From Thermopolyspora flexuosa (GTDB lineage Bacteria; Actinomycetota; Actinomycetes; Streptosporangiales; Streptosporangiaceae): DNA of 64,000 nt. Location of the stretch: positions 1,736,001-1,800,000 of the forward strand of contig NZ_VFPQ01000001.1 of assembly GCF_006716785.1 (NCBI RefSeq), in the 5' to 3' direction. The translations under genes and the position numbers were made by a program. Below are positions 25,402 through 33,180 of this stretch, piece by piece (positions within the stretch are counted from its first letter, which is position 1; every line of letters starts with the position of its first letter). The notes below the pieces were generated by a model that saw only the letters and a list, made by a program, of their open reading frames with translations, did not search any database and was not told the origin of the DNA.

Positions 25402-26433
25402 TCAGCCGTCCGACGCCTTGACCTGCTGGAGCGCGGCGAGCGCCGCGCCCCGGGCGCCGGCCATGTCGAGGTCGTGCACGAGCAGCAGCTCCGAGGCGGC
25501 CCGCTGCTCCTCGCGCAGCACGACGTGCTCGCGCACCTTGTCGAGGAACCACTGGCGGAAGTGCGGTGCGGCCTCCACCACGCCGCCGCCGAGGAAGTAC
25601 ACGTCCGGGTCCATGAACTGGGCGGCGACGGTGAACAGGCGGCCGATCGCGATCGCCTGCTGCTCGAAGATCCGCAGTGCCATCTCGTCGCCCCGCTCGC
25701 CGAGTCCCCGCAGCATGCGGGCGGCCTTCGCGATCGGCTCGACCGAGGCGAGCTCGTGGCCGGGGTAGCGGGTCAGCCAGTACGGCAGCAGGTTGCGCTC
25801 GATCCCGGTGAGCGAGGCGACGCTCTCGGCGTCCCCCTCGAAGCCGCAGTTGCAGCTCGGCACCGGCTGGTCCGGCTCGAGCAGGCCGCGCAGCGGGATG
25901 TGCACGTGGCCGAGCTCGCCCGCCATGCCCGCCGCGCCCGTGACCACCCGGCCGCCGACCACGACGCCGCCGCCGAGGCCGGTGCCGACGATCGCCGCGA
26001 CCGAGGAGTGCTCCGCCGCGGCCGGGCCGAACCGCACGTGGTGGGCGTAGAGCGCGGCGGCGTTGCCGTCGTTGTTGTAGACGACCGGCAGGCCGAGCCG
26101 CTCCTCCAGGGCGCCGCGGAAGTCGAAGCCGCACCACTCCGGGTGGCCGAAGTTGGTCGCGCCGCGCGCGGAGATCACGCCGTCCGCGCTCGCCGGCCCC
26201 GGGGTGTCGAGCCCGACCGCGCGCACCCGCTCGATCGGCACGCCGGTGAGCTCGAGCACGCCGTGCATCGCCCGGACCAGCGCGTCCACGGCCACCGCGG
26301 GCCCCTCGCGGACGTGGCTGGGGGTCTCCACCAGCCGGTCCACCAGGAACCGCCCGTCCGCGTCGACGACGGTGGCGTTGTTGCTCGTCCCGCCGTTGTC
26401 GAGGCCGACAACCACCCAATCCGCAGTAGTCAT
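25402..26433 (-). CDS. ROK-family sugar kinase
   Basis: 343 aa from ATG 26433. ATP-binding LDNGGTSNNATVV near the N-terminus, the ROK signature region GTGLGGGVVVGG and GELGHVHIP, then a zinc-type CNCGFEGDAES motif, with catalytic Asp in YNNDGNAAALYAHH. The family phosphorylates glucose, fructose, N-acetylmannosamine or similar hexoses; the particular sugar is not predictable. ATG 26433 is preferred over upstream starts because TACCTT (26440-26445, minus strand) lies 6 nt before it, a leaderless pattern. It is divergent from the deaminase gene. Confidence 0.92.
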   Translation of the reverse strand: MTTADWVVVGLDNGGTSNNATVVDADGRFLVDRLVETPSHVREGPAVAVDALVRAMHGVLELTGVPIERVRAVGLDTPGPASADGVISARGATNFGHPEWCGFDFRGALEERLGLPVVYNNDGNAAALYAHHVRFGPAAAEHSSVAAIVGTGLGGGVVVGGRVVTGAAGMAGELGHVHIPLRGLLEPDQPVPSCNCGFEGDAESVASLTGIERNLLPYWLTRYPGHELASVEPIAKAARMLRGLGERGDEMALRIFEQQAIAIGRLFTVAAQFMDPDVYFLGGGVVEAAPHFRQWFLDKVREHVVLREEQRAASELLLVHDLDMAGARGAALAALQQVKASDG

Positions 26434-26550
26434 ACGTGGAAGGTAGTCCCCTCGCCGGGACTCCACGATGTATCAAAATCGGACAATTTCCCGGGAGATT
26501 TCTTGGATCGCCGTGGAGTGGCACGGCGGGCGGCACCTACCGTGGCGGGC

Positions 26551-27582
26551 ATGGCGTCCGGGGACATCGCTCGGTTCGTCGCCGCGCTGCCCAAGGTCGA
26601 GCTGCACGTGCACCTCGTCGGCTCGGCGTCCGCGGCGACCGTCCTCGAGCTCGCCGCCCGGCACCCGGACGGCCCGGTGCCGACGACCGCCGCCGGGCTT
26701 GCCGCGTTCTACCGGTACCGGGACTTCGCCCACTTCGCCGAGGTGTACACGGCGGTGAGCTCGCTCGTCCGCGACCAGGAGGACGTCGCCTCGCTCGTGC
26801 TGGGCGTGGCCCGGGACCTCGCGGCCCAGAACGTCCGCCACGTCGAGCTCACCGTCACGCCGTACAGCCAGGTGCTCGTCGGCATCCCGATGCACGCGGT
26901 CACCGAGGCGCTCGACGTGTCGGCGCGCGAGGCCCGCGACCGGTACGGCATCGGCATCGCGTACATCTTCGACATCGCGGCGGTGCAGGGCGCGGAGGGC
27001 GCCCGGGCCACCCTCGAGCACGCGCTGGAGCACCCGCCCGAGCGCCTGGTCGGCTTCGGGCTCGGCGGCGACGAGCGGCGGCGCGTGCCCCACTTCGCCG
27101 CGATCCGCGACGCGTTCCGCGCGGCCACCGCGGCCGGGCTGCACAGCGTGCCGCACGCGGGGGAGATGGGCGGGCCGGAGGTGATCTGGCAGGCGCTCGG
27201 CGAGCTGCGCGCCGAGCGCATCGGGCACGGCATCGGCTGCGTGCGCGACCCCGCCCTCGTCGCCCACCTGCGCGAGGCCCGGATCCCGCTGGAGGTGTGC
27301 CCCACCTCGAACGTGCGCACCGGCCAGGTGCCCGCGATCGAGCACCACCCGTTCCCCCGGATGCTCGCCGACGGCCTTGTGGTCACCGTCAACAGCGACG
27401 ACCCGCCGATGTTCGGCACCACGCTCACCGACGAGTACCTCACCCTCGCCCGCGTCTTCGGGCTGGGCCCCGGAGAGCTCGCCGAGCTCGCCCGCAACGC
27501 GGTGCGCGCGGCGTTCCTGCCCGCCCCGGAGAAGGCGGCGCTGCTCGCCGAGATCGACGCGCTGGTCGCCGGCCCGTGGTGA
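26551..27582 (+). CDS. Adenosine-deaminase-family enzyme, probably aminodeoxyfutalosine deaminase
   Basis: 343 aa. Metal-binding H19-x-H21 in KVELHVHLVGSAS, SVPHAGEMGGPE with catalytic Glu, RIGHG and NSDDPPMF provide the full zinc-site set of the ADA superfamily. In true adenosine deaminases the first motif reads HxHLDG; here it is HVHLVGSAS, and the blocks RDFAHFAEVYTAV, GFGLGGDE and EVCPTSN resemble Streptomyces proteins that deaminate 6-amino-6-deoxyfutalosine in the futalosine menaquinone pathway. That assignment is from memory of the family and uncertain. ATG 26551 lies 7 nt after a TACCGT box (26538-26543), so it is probably leaderless. Confidence 0.88.
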   Translation: MASGDIARFVAALPKVELHVHLVGSASAATVLELAARHPDGPVPTTAAGLAAFYRYRDFAHFAEVYTAVSSLVRDQEDVASLVLGVARDLAAQNVRHVELTVTPYSQVLVGIPMHAVTEALDVSAREARDRYGIGIAYIFDIAAVQGAEGARATLEHALEHPPERLVGFGLGGDERRRVPHFAAIRDAFRAATAAGLHSVPHAGEMGGPEVIWQALGELRAERIGHGIGCVRDPALVAHLREARIPLEVCPTSNVRTGQVPAIEHHPFPRMLADGLVVTVNSDDPPMFGTTLTDEYLTLARVFGLGPGELAELARNAVRAAFLPAPEKAALLAEIDALVAGPW

Positions 27583-27652
27583 TTGCTTCAGGTGGTCAGG
27601 GGTAGCCAAGACGCCATGGCGCCGAGGGGCGCCGTGAGGGGGGAAGTGTTCG

Positions 27653-27964
27653 ATGATCCAGATGCTGCACAAGAAGGGGATCCGGTCCGGCACCCTGTAC
27701 ACGCTGGGCCTCGGCTCCATCGCGTTCTCGTTCGTCACCTGGCTGCTGTCGAAGAGGTTCGAGGCGGCCGGGATCGACCGGGCGGACCGCTGGGGCCTGT
27801 TCGTCGGCGAGTGGGCGCCCACCTTCATCGCCATGGGCGTCGCGCTCCGCATCGAGGAGACGCACCGCGAGCTCGCCGGCCCCGAGGGCTACCAGACCGG
27901 CCGGGAGCAGCCCTGGGAGCAGGAGACCGTGGGCGAGCGCACGCCCGCCGGCATGCGGCACTAG
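27653..27964 (+). CDS. Conserved small membrane protein, function unknown
   Basis: 103 aa; ATG 27653 with GGGGGGAAG about 8 nt upstream. Two hydrophobic stretches (about residues 14-33 and 48-66) around a conserved-looking SKRFEAAGIDRADRWGLFVGEWAPT segment, then a polar tail. I recall similar short proteins in Streptosporangiales but with no known function. It stands alone; a strong hairpin follows. Confidence 0.75.
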   Translation: MIQMLHKKGIRSGTLYTLGLGSIAFSFVTWLLSKRFEAAGIDRADRWGLFVGEWAPTFIAMGVALRIEETHRELAGPEGYQTGREQPWEQETVGERTPAGMRH

Positions 27965-27975
27965 GCCTCTCAGCC

Positions 27976-28004
27976 GGGGGCGGCGGCGACGGATCGCCGC
28001 CCCC
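27976..28004 (+). terminator. Hairpin after the 103-aa gene
   Basis: GGGGGCGGCG (27976-27985) pairs with CGCCGCCCCC (27995-28004); an alternative GGCGGCGA/TCGCCGCC stem with a CGGA tetraloop is equally perfect. No U-tract. Confidence 0.65.
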
Positions 28005-28100
28005 AGGCCGTGCCCCGGCCCCGATCGCGGTCCGGGCCGTTCCCCGGAGCCCCGTAGGCGGCCGGGTTACGGCACGGCGGTGGCGGGCAGGGCGGTGGTC

Positions 28101-29372
28101 ATGGCAGACGACACGCTGTTCTTGCTGCTCGAAGGCTACGGCTGGCTGCCGGCGCTGCGCCGCCGGGCGCCGGGCGAGGTCGCCCGCACCCGGCTGCTGG
28201 GCCGCCGCGCGGTCGCGATCTGCGGGCCGGACGCCGCCCGCTTCTTCTATGAGGACGACGGCATCCGGCGTGGCCCGGCGCCGCCGCACCTGGTGCGCAG
28301 CACGCACTTCGTCCGGGGCACCGGCCAGAACCTCGACGGGATCACCCGCGAGGCGCGCCGGGCGATGTTCCTGCCGGTGCTCCACGGCGACGCAGCGGCC
28401 GACCTGGTCTCCCGGGCCGCGGCCGCGTGGGACGAGGCCGTGCCGCGGTGGGGCGCGGAGCCGTCCGTGGTGCTGTTCGACCGGGTCGCCCAGGTGCTGG
28501 CCACCGCCGCGTACGGCTGGGCCGGGCTGGAGCCGCCGGAGCACGAGACGCCCAAGGTCGCCGCCGACCTGGTCGCCATGGCCGAGGGGTACGCCACCCT
28601 CGGGCCCCGCCACTGGCGGGCGCGCGCGGCCCGGCGGCGCCGCGCGGCCGCGCTGGCCCACCTGGTACGGCGGGCGCGGGCGGGCGTGGTGGCGGTCCGC
28701 CGCGGCACCGCCGCCGACGCGGTGATCCGGCACCGGGACCGCGACGGCGCCCTGCTCAACCCCCGCGTGGCCGCGTTCGAGCTGCTCAACGTGCTCCGTG
28801 CCACGGTCGCGGTGTCCTGGTGGGTGACCTTCGCCGCGCACGCCCTGCACCGCTGGCCGTCCCATCGGGGGCCGCTCGGCGACAACGACACCGGCTACAT
28901 CGAGGCGTTCGTCCATGAGCTGCGGCGGTTCTACCCGTTCGCCCCGTTCTTCGGCGGCCGGGCGGTGCGGGACCTGTCGTTCCGCGGCGAGCCGATCCCG
29001 GAGGGCACGCTCGTGCTGCTCGACGTGTTCGGCCAGCACCACGACCCGGCCCTGTGGGAGGAGCCGTACGTGTTCGCGCCGGAGCGGTTCGCGGGCCCGC
29101 GGCCCGGGCCGTACGAGCTGATCGCCCAGGGCGGCGGGGACCCGGCGCTCGGCCACCGCTGCGTGGGGGAGGCCGTCACCGTCGAGCTGCTGAAGACCCT
29201 GGTGCCCCGGCTCGCCACCCTCGACTACCGGGTGCCCGGCCAGGACCTGTCCGTCTCGCCGTGGCGCATCCCGGCCCGGGTGGCGAGCGGCTTCGTGATG
29301 ACCGACGTCCGCCAGGCGGTGCCCGCGCCGGTCCCGGAGACGGTGCCGGACGTCCGCCGGGCCCGGGGGTGA
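28101..29372 (+). CDS. CYP152-like cytochrome P450 peroxygenase
   Basis: 423 aa from ATG 28101 (GTG 28080 adds 7). The heme-Cys loop is QGGGDPALGHRCVGE (Cys354), with the ExxR equivalent in VHELRRFYPF. The GGGD...GHRC form and FAPFFGGRAV resemble the CYP152 fatty-acid peroxygenases (P450-BSbeta, P450-SPalpha), which use hydrogen peroxide for alpha/beta-hydroxylation. The I-helix Arg that binds the fatty-acid carboxylate is present (Arg233 in NVLRATVAV), but the following Pro typical of CYP152 is Ala234, and CPGE is CVGE. So the peroxygenase call is probable but with deviations. It is followed 4 bp later by a VOC gene. Confidence 0.88.
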   Translation: MADDTLFLLLEGYGWLPALRRRAPGEVARTRLLGRRAVAICGPDAARFFYEDDGIRRGPAPPHLVRSTHFVRGTGQNLDGITREARRAMFLPVLHGDAAADLVSRAAAAWDEAVPRWGAEPSVVLFDRVAQVLATAAYGWAGLEPPEHETPKVAADLVAMAEGYATLGPRHWRARAARRRRAAALAHLVRRARAGVVAVRRGTAADAVIRHRDRDGALLNPRVAAFELLNVLRATVAVSWWVTFAAHALHRWPSHRGPLGDNDTGYIEAFVHELRRFYPFAPFFGGRAVRDLSFRGEPIPEGTLVLLDVFGQHHDPALWEEPYVFAPERFAGPRPGPYELIAQGGGDPALGHRCVGEAVTVELLKTLVPRLATLDYRVPGQDLSVSPWRIPARVASGFVMTDVRQAVPAPVPETVPDVRRARG

Positions 29373-29376
29373 CGCG

Positions 29377-29796
29377 GTGACCGGCCCGGCCGAGAGCGGT
29401 GCCACGGGCGCGGTCCGCAACCCGGCGGTGTGGCCGTGCCTCGCCTATCGGGACGCGCCCGCCGCGATCGCCTTCCTCACCGAGGCGTTCGGCTTCGTGG
29501 AGCGCGCCCGGTACGGCTCCGGCGACGTGGTCGAGCACGCCGAGCTCGTCTGGCCGGACGGCACGGGCGGGATCATGCTCGCCTCGGTGCGCGAGGGGAG
29601 CGAGTTCGCCCAGAGCACGGGGACGGCGGTGGTGTACGCGGTCACCGCCGAGCCCGACCTGCTGTTCGCGCGGGCCGTCGCCGCCGGCGCCGAGGTGGTG
29701 CGGGGCCTGCAGGACGAGGAATACGGCAGCCGCGGGTTCACCGTACGGGACCCGGAGGGAAATCTCTGGAGCCTCGGCACCTACCGCGGCGCCTGA
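29377..29796 (+). CDS. VOC/glyoxalase-superfamily protein
   Basis: 139 aa from GTG 29377, starting 4 bp after the P450 stop. Two beta-alpha-beta-beta-beta modules: WPCLAYRDAPAAIAFLTEAFGFVERARYGSGDVVEHAEL and YAVTAEPDLLFARAVAAGAEVVRGLQDEEYGSRGFTVRDPEGNLWSLGTY. His and Glu metal-type positions are present (HAEL; DPEGNLW), typical of glyoxalase/bleomycin-resistance/dioxygenase proteins. Co-transcription suggests a link with the P450 substrate or detoxification; specificity unknown. Confidence 0.88.
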   Translation: MTGPAESGATGAVRNPAVWPCLAYRDAPAAIAFLTEAFGFVERARYGSGDVVEHAELVWPDGTGGIMLASVREGSEFAQSTGTAVVYAVTAEPDLLFARAVAAGAEVVRGLQDEEYGSRGFTVRDPEGNLWSLGTYRGA

Positions 29797-29863
29797 CGGG
29801 CGCATGGCGGGTTATCGGTAAAGTATCGAGTAAAACGATCCACAGGCCCTGTTCCTGCGGTTT

Positions 29864-30544
29864 TCACACGGTTTTTCCCGCGGATTTCACGTATCGCAGG
29901 CCCATTTCCCCGAGCGGCGGCCGGATGAATTTGGAGAAATAACCCAGCCGCGGCCCGGTGCGGCTTTCGAAGCGGAATCCGGCGGCGGTGGCGAGCCGGT
30001 GCAGCGACTGCGGGCTCACCCAGTCCGGGTCGGCGAACGTCTCGCCGACCACGAGCCGGCCGCCGGGCCGGATCACCCGGAACAGCTCGCGCATCGCGGC
30101 CGCCGGATCGTTCACCTCGCCGAGCACGGTGACCAGGAAGGCCCCGTCGAACACCTCGTCCCGGTACGGCAGGGCCTCCACCGACCCGCAGGCGGCGACG
30201 AGGTTCCGCGTGCGCAGCCGGCGCGCCGAGCGCAGCGTGTGGCGCAGCATGCGCGGCTGGATGTCGAGGATGTCGAGCTTGCCCTTCGGGCCCAGCCGGT
30301 CGGCCACGGACAGGCTGTAGTAGCCGTATCCCGGCCCGACCTCGAGGATGCGCTCGCCCGGCCGCGGGTCGAGCATCTCGAACAGGTGCCCGCGGGTGAT
30401 CAGCGGGCGGGGGATCTGGACGCGGAACCGCTGGGTGTAGGAGAGCGGGTCGCGGTGGCGCCGCCGCCACACCGTCCCGCCGATCGCGGCGCCGATGGCG
30501 ATGGCCGCCGTCGTCGCGGCGACCGCCCACGGACGTGCCTTCAT
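29864..30544 (-). CDS. Membrane-anchored class I SAM-dependent methyltransferase
   Basis: 226 aa; ATG 30544 with GGAGG about 8 nt upstream. An N-terminal transmembrane helix (about residues 5-26), then a Rossmann methyltransferase fold: motif I ILEVGPGYGYYSLSVADRLG, acidic loop LDILDIQPRML, DGAFLVTVLGEV and LFRVIRPGGRLVVGE. Related to UbiE/Methyltransf_11 enzymes. The C-terminus (RTGPRLGYFSKFIRPP) suggests lipid-like acceptors, but that is inference. It is convergent with the VOC gene and divergent from a secreted protein gene. Confidence 0.9.
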   Translation of the reverse strand: MKARPWAVAATTAAIAIGAAIGGTVWRRRHRDPLSYTQRFRVQIPRPLITRGHLFEMLDPRPGERILEVGPGYGYYSLSVADRLGPKGKLDILDIQPRMLRHTLRSARRLRTRNLVAACGSVEALPYRDEVFDGAFLVTVLGEVNDPAAAMRELFRVIRPGGRLVVGETFADPDWVSPQSLHRLATAAGFRFESRTGPRLGYFSKFIRPPLGEMGLRYVKSAGKTV

Positions 30545-30762
30545 GCGGATCCCTCCATCCCCGCGTTCCCGTGACCGTTCCTCCCTGGCTTCCCCCTGAC
30601 ACCAGCATCGAACCGGCCACCTTGAGCGGACAGTCGCGAAGGTCCCCGCCGCCTGGGCCGATGGTCCCCGGCCGCGCCGCGGCCCACGGCTCGGACGGGG
30701 CGGCCGGTCCCCGGCAGGCGGGCGGCAAGCCGCGTGCAAGCGGGCGCGCCCAATATGAGGCC

Positions 30763-31431
30763 ATGCGTAACCGATGGCTGCTGCGAGGCGCGGCCGGGAC
30801 GGCCGCGGCCGCCGCGATCCTCCTCACCTCCGCCCCGGCCATGGCGCACGGCGCGCCGCAGCGGCCGGCCACCACCTCCCAGACCGGCGTCGCGGCGCCG
30901 GCCACCGTGGCGAACACGCTGCTCAACGCCTGGCAGCGGCGCAACCGCGCCGCGGCCCTCCGGGTCGCCACGCCCGCGGTGGTGCGGGACCTGTTCACCT
31001 CTCCCCTGCGCTCCCCGGACGTGTTCCGCGGCTGCACCGGCAACGTCTGCCGGTTCGCGTACACGAGCGTGCGGACGCCGGGCGGGCTCAACGCCATCGT
31101 CATGGTGGTCTCCGGCAACAAGGTGACCAAGATCTACATGCCCCGGTTCATCACCAAGCCGGCGAACGCCGCCAAGCACCTGTTCGCCGCCTGGCGGGCA
31201 GGGGACCGCAACCGCGGGCTCGAGGTCGCCACCCCCGCCGCGGTGAACGCCCTGCGGTGGGTGCGCGGCCCCAAGGGCACCGTGCCGTACTCCTTCATGG
31301 GCTGCTCCAAGGCGCCCAAGCAGGAGTTCCGGTGCAGCTACTGGTACGAGGGCGGCGCGATGCACATGTGGGTCAACGGCTCGGCCGCGCGGGGCTACCA
31401 GGTCTACAAGATCACTTTCTTCGCCGACTGA
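30763..31431 (+). CDS. Secreted protein with two tandem about 90-residue repeats
   Basis: 222 aa from ATG 30763. Signal peptide of about 30 residues (RNRWLLRGAAGTAAAAAILLTSAPAMA, likely cleavage after AMA). The mature part holds two related modules: one with LLNAWQRRNRAAALRVATPAVVRDLF and a GCTGNVCRFAY loop, the other with LFAAWRAGDRNRGLEVATPAAVNALRW and a GCSKAPKQEFRCSYWY loop. Each loop has two Cys that could form a disulfide. Family not recognised. It lies directly upstream of the PHO-box/VTC region but is its own transcription unit. Confidence 0.8.
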   Translation: MRNRWLLRGAAGTAAAAAILLTSAPAMAHGAPQRPATTSQTGVAAPATVANTLLNAWQRRNRAAALRVATPAVVRDLFTSPLRSPDVFRGCTGNVCRFAYTSVRTPGGLNAIVMVVSGNKVTKIYMPRFITKPANAAKHLFAAWRAGDRNRGLEVATPAAVNALRWVRGPKGTVPYSFMGCSKAPKQEFRCSYWYEGGAMHMWVNGSAARGYQVYKITFFAD

Positions 31432-31464
31432 CGGCGGGTCAGCTGGTCTGCGGCGTGACGCCCG

Positions 31465-31519
31465 GTTCACCGGCCGTTCTCGCCGGATTCTGACCTGGTT
31501 CACATAAAGTTCTCAGGTT
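31465..31519 (+). promoter_or_regulatory. PHO box array upstream of the VTC operon
   Basis: Five contiguous 11-nt direct repeats in phase: GTTCACCGGCC (31465), GTTCTCGCCGG (31476), ATTCTGACCTG (31487), GTTCACATAAA (31498) and GTTCTCAGGTT (31509). This matches the PhoP direct-repeat unit of Streptomyces (GTTCACC followed by four less conserved bases). TAAAGT (31505-31510) within the array may be the -10 element. Confidence 0.75.
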
Positions 31520-31525
31520 CACCGG

Positions 31526-31561
31526 GTGGCATGTCCCTCGACGAAAGGAGGGACATGCCAC
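31526..31561 (+). promoter_or_regulatory. Perfect 14-bp hairpin over the VTC start region
   Basis: GTGGCATGTCCCTC (31526-31539) is exactly complementary to GAGGGACATGCCAC (31548-31561), with the 8-nt loop GACGAAAG. The SD (AGGAGG, 31546-31551) and ATG 31555 lie in the right arm and loop, and ATG 31531 in the left arm, so folding would hide both. Confidence 0.75.
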
Positions 31562-32493
31562 GTTTGTTTGGGCGCCGGCGGTCCGGCGGCGGCTCGGCGC
31601 CACCCGATCCCTCACCCCGCCCCGTCCTCCGTCCCGCCCGCGATCCGGCGAGCCGGGCCGACCCCGGCCACGCGCTCCGCGCCCCGAGCCCGCTGCACGC
31701 GTTCAACCGGTACGAGATCAAGTACCTCGTCGACATGTCCCGGGTGGACGCGCTGCGCGAGGAGCTCGAGCAGCGGCTCGACCGGGACGCCCACTGCGGC
31801 GAGGACGGCTACGGCGTGTGGAGCGTCTACTACGACACCCGCCACCTGCGGTTCTACTGGGAGAAGATCGAGGGACTGCGGTTCCGCCGCAAGCTGCGCA
31901 TCCGCCACTACGGCGACCGGTTCACCATCGACGCCGGCACGCCCGTCCACGTGGAGATCAAGCAGCGCGTCAACCGGGTCACGCAGAAGCGCCGGGTGCG
32001 CCTGCCGTACCGGGACGCGCTCGCGCTGTGCGACGGGCGGCGCATGGTCGACCACGACCCCGCCGACCGGGCGTTCCTCGAGGAGGTGCTCGACCTGGTC
32101 TGCCGGCTCGACCTGCGCGCCACCGCGATCACCGGCTACCAGCGGCACGCGTACCTCGGCCGCGGCGCCGAGGTGGGCCTGCGGGTCACCCTCGACCGGC
32201 GGGTCCGCGGCCGGGACCGCGACTTCCACCTCGGCGCGGACGCGGAGAACCGGTTCATCGTCCCGCCGCACAGGGCGGTGCTGGAGGTCAAGGCGAACGA
32301 GCGCGTGCCGTACTGGCTCAACGACCTCACCGCCAGGTGGAACCTCCAGGTCGTCCGCATCTCCAAGTACTGCCAGGCCGTGGAGGCGTACGGCCTGGCC
32401 CCCCGTTCGATCTTCCACGTCCCCGTGTCCGGCCCGGACGCCGGCGAGCGTCCCGGCCCGGCCGGCCCGATATCCGCCCCCCGGGAGGGCTGA
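31555..32493 (+). CDS. VTC-domain polyphosphate polymerase-like protein
   Basis: 312 aa from ATG 31555 with AGGAGG 3-4 nt upstream (ATG 31531 in-frame alternative). The tunnel-fold VTC catalytic domain shows FNRYEIKYLVD, WSVYYDTRHLRFYWEKIEGLRFRRKLRIRHY, VHVEIKQRVNRVTQKRRV and AVLEVKANERVPYW, with the basic and acidic residues that bind ATP, phosphate chain and metal. The eukaryotic Vtc4 domain makes polyphosphate from ATP; bacterial stand-alone VTC proteins are less understood. The N-terminal about 45 residues are Pro/Arg-rich and disordered. PHO boxes upstream support a phosphate-related role. Confidence 0.88.
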   Translation: MPRLFGRRRSGGGSAPPDPSPRPVLRPARDPASRADPGHALRAPSPLHAFNRYEIKYLVDMSRVDALREELEQRLDRDAHCGEDGYGVWSVYYDTRHLRFYWEKIEGLRFRRKLRIRHYGDRFTIDAGTPVHVEIKQRVNRVTQKRRVRLPYRDALALCDGRRMVDHDPADRAFLEEVLDLVCRLDLRATAITGYQRHAYLGRGAEVGLRVTLDRRVRGRDRDFHLGADAENRFIVPPHRAVLEVKANERVPYWLNDLTARWNLQVVRISKYCQAVEAYGLAPRSIFHVPVSGPDAGERPGPAGPISAPREG

Positions 32494-32496
32494 CCC

Positions 32497-33174
32497 GTGG
32501 ACTTCACCTTCGAGGACCTGTCCGGCACGTTCAGCGCCGCCGACATCGCCATCGCCATGGCCCTGTCGTTCACGCTCAGCGCGATGATCGGCTGGGTGTA
32601 CCGGGCCACCCACCGCCACGTGTCCTACAGCCAGTCGTACGTGCAGACGTTGGTCGTCATCGGCATGCTCATCGCATTGATCATGCTGGTGGTGGGGTCG
32701 AACATCGCCCGCGCGTTCGCGCTCGTCGGCGCGCTCTCGGTGGTCCGGTTCCGCAACGCCATCAAGGAGACCCGCGACGTCGGGTTCATCTTCCTCGTCA
32801 TGGGCGTCGGCATGGCCGTCGGCACCCGGTTCTACCTGCTCGCCGTCGTCGCCGCGGTGACGATCTCGCTGATCATCCTGATCATGCACCGGTTCGACTG
32901 GTTCCGGCTCAACGTGCGGCGCCAGGTGGTGAAGGTGCAGGTGCCCGCGGACGGGGACCACACCCACGTCATCCAGGACGTGCTGATCCGGTTCACCGAC
33001 GAGTTCGAGCTGGTGAGCATGGAGTCGATCCGCGGCGGCGCGCTGCTCGAGCTGATGTACACGGTGCGCATCAAGCCGGGCTCCGAGCCCGCCGACCTGA
33101 TCGCGGCCCTGCGCGAGCGCAACCACGGCCAGGGCGTCACCGTCCTCACCGGCTACGACCAGACCGATCTCTAG
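32497..33174 (+). CDS. DUF4956 membrane protein
   Basis: 225 aa from GTG 32497, 3 bp after the VTC stop. Four hydrophobic helices in the first about 130 residues (MALSFTLSAMIGWV; VVIGMLIALIMLVVG; ALVGALSVVRFRNAIKETRDVGFIFLVMGVGMAVG; LAVVAAVTISLIILIM), then a cytoplasmic ferredoxin-like domain (about 140-225). RFRNAIKETRDVGFIF is the hallmark of DUF4956. Its function is not established; it is usually encoded with VTC and CotH genes, suggesting a membrane complex that uses or exports polyphosphate. Confidence 0.9.
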   Translation: MDFTFEDLSGTFSAADIAIAMALSFTLSAMIGWVYRATHRHVSYSQSYVQTLVVIGMLIALIMLVVGSNIARAFALVGALSVVRFRNAIKETRDVGFIFLVMGVGMAVGTRFYLLAVVAAVTISLIILIMHRFDWFRLNVRRQVVKVQVPADGDHTHVIQDVLIRFTDEFELVSMESIRGGALLELMYTVRIKPGSEPADLIAALRERNHGQGVTVLTGYDQTDL

Positions 33175-33180
33175 GCCGCC

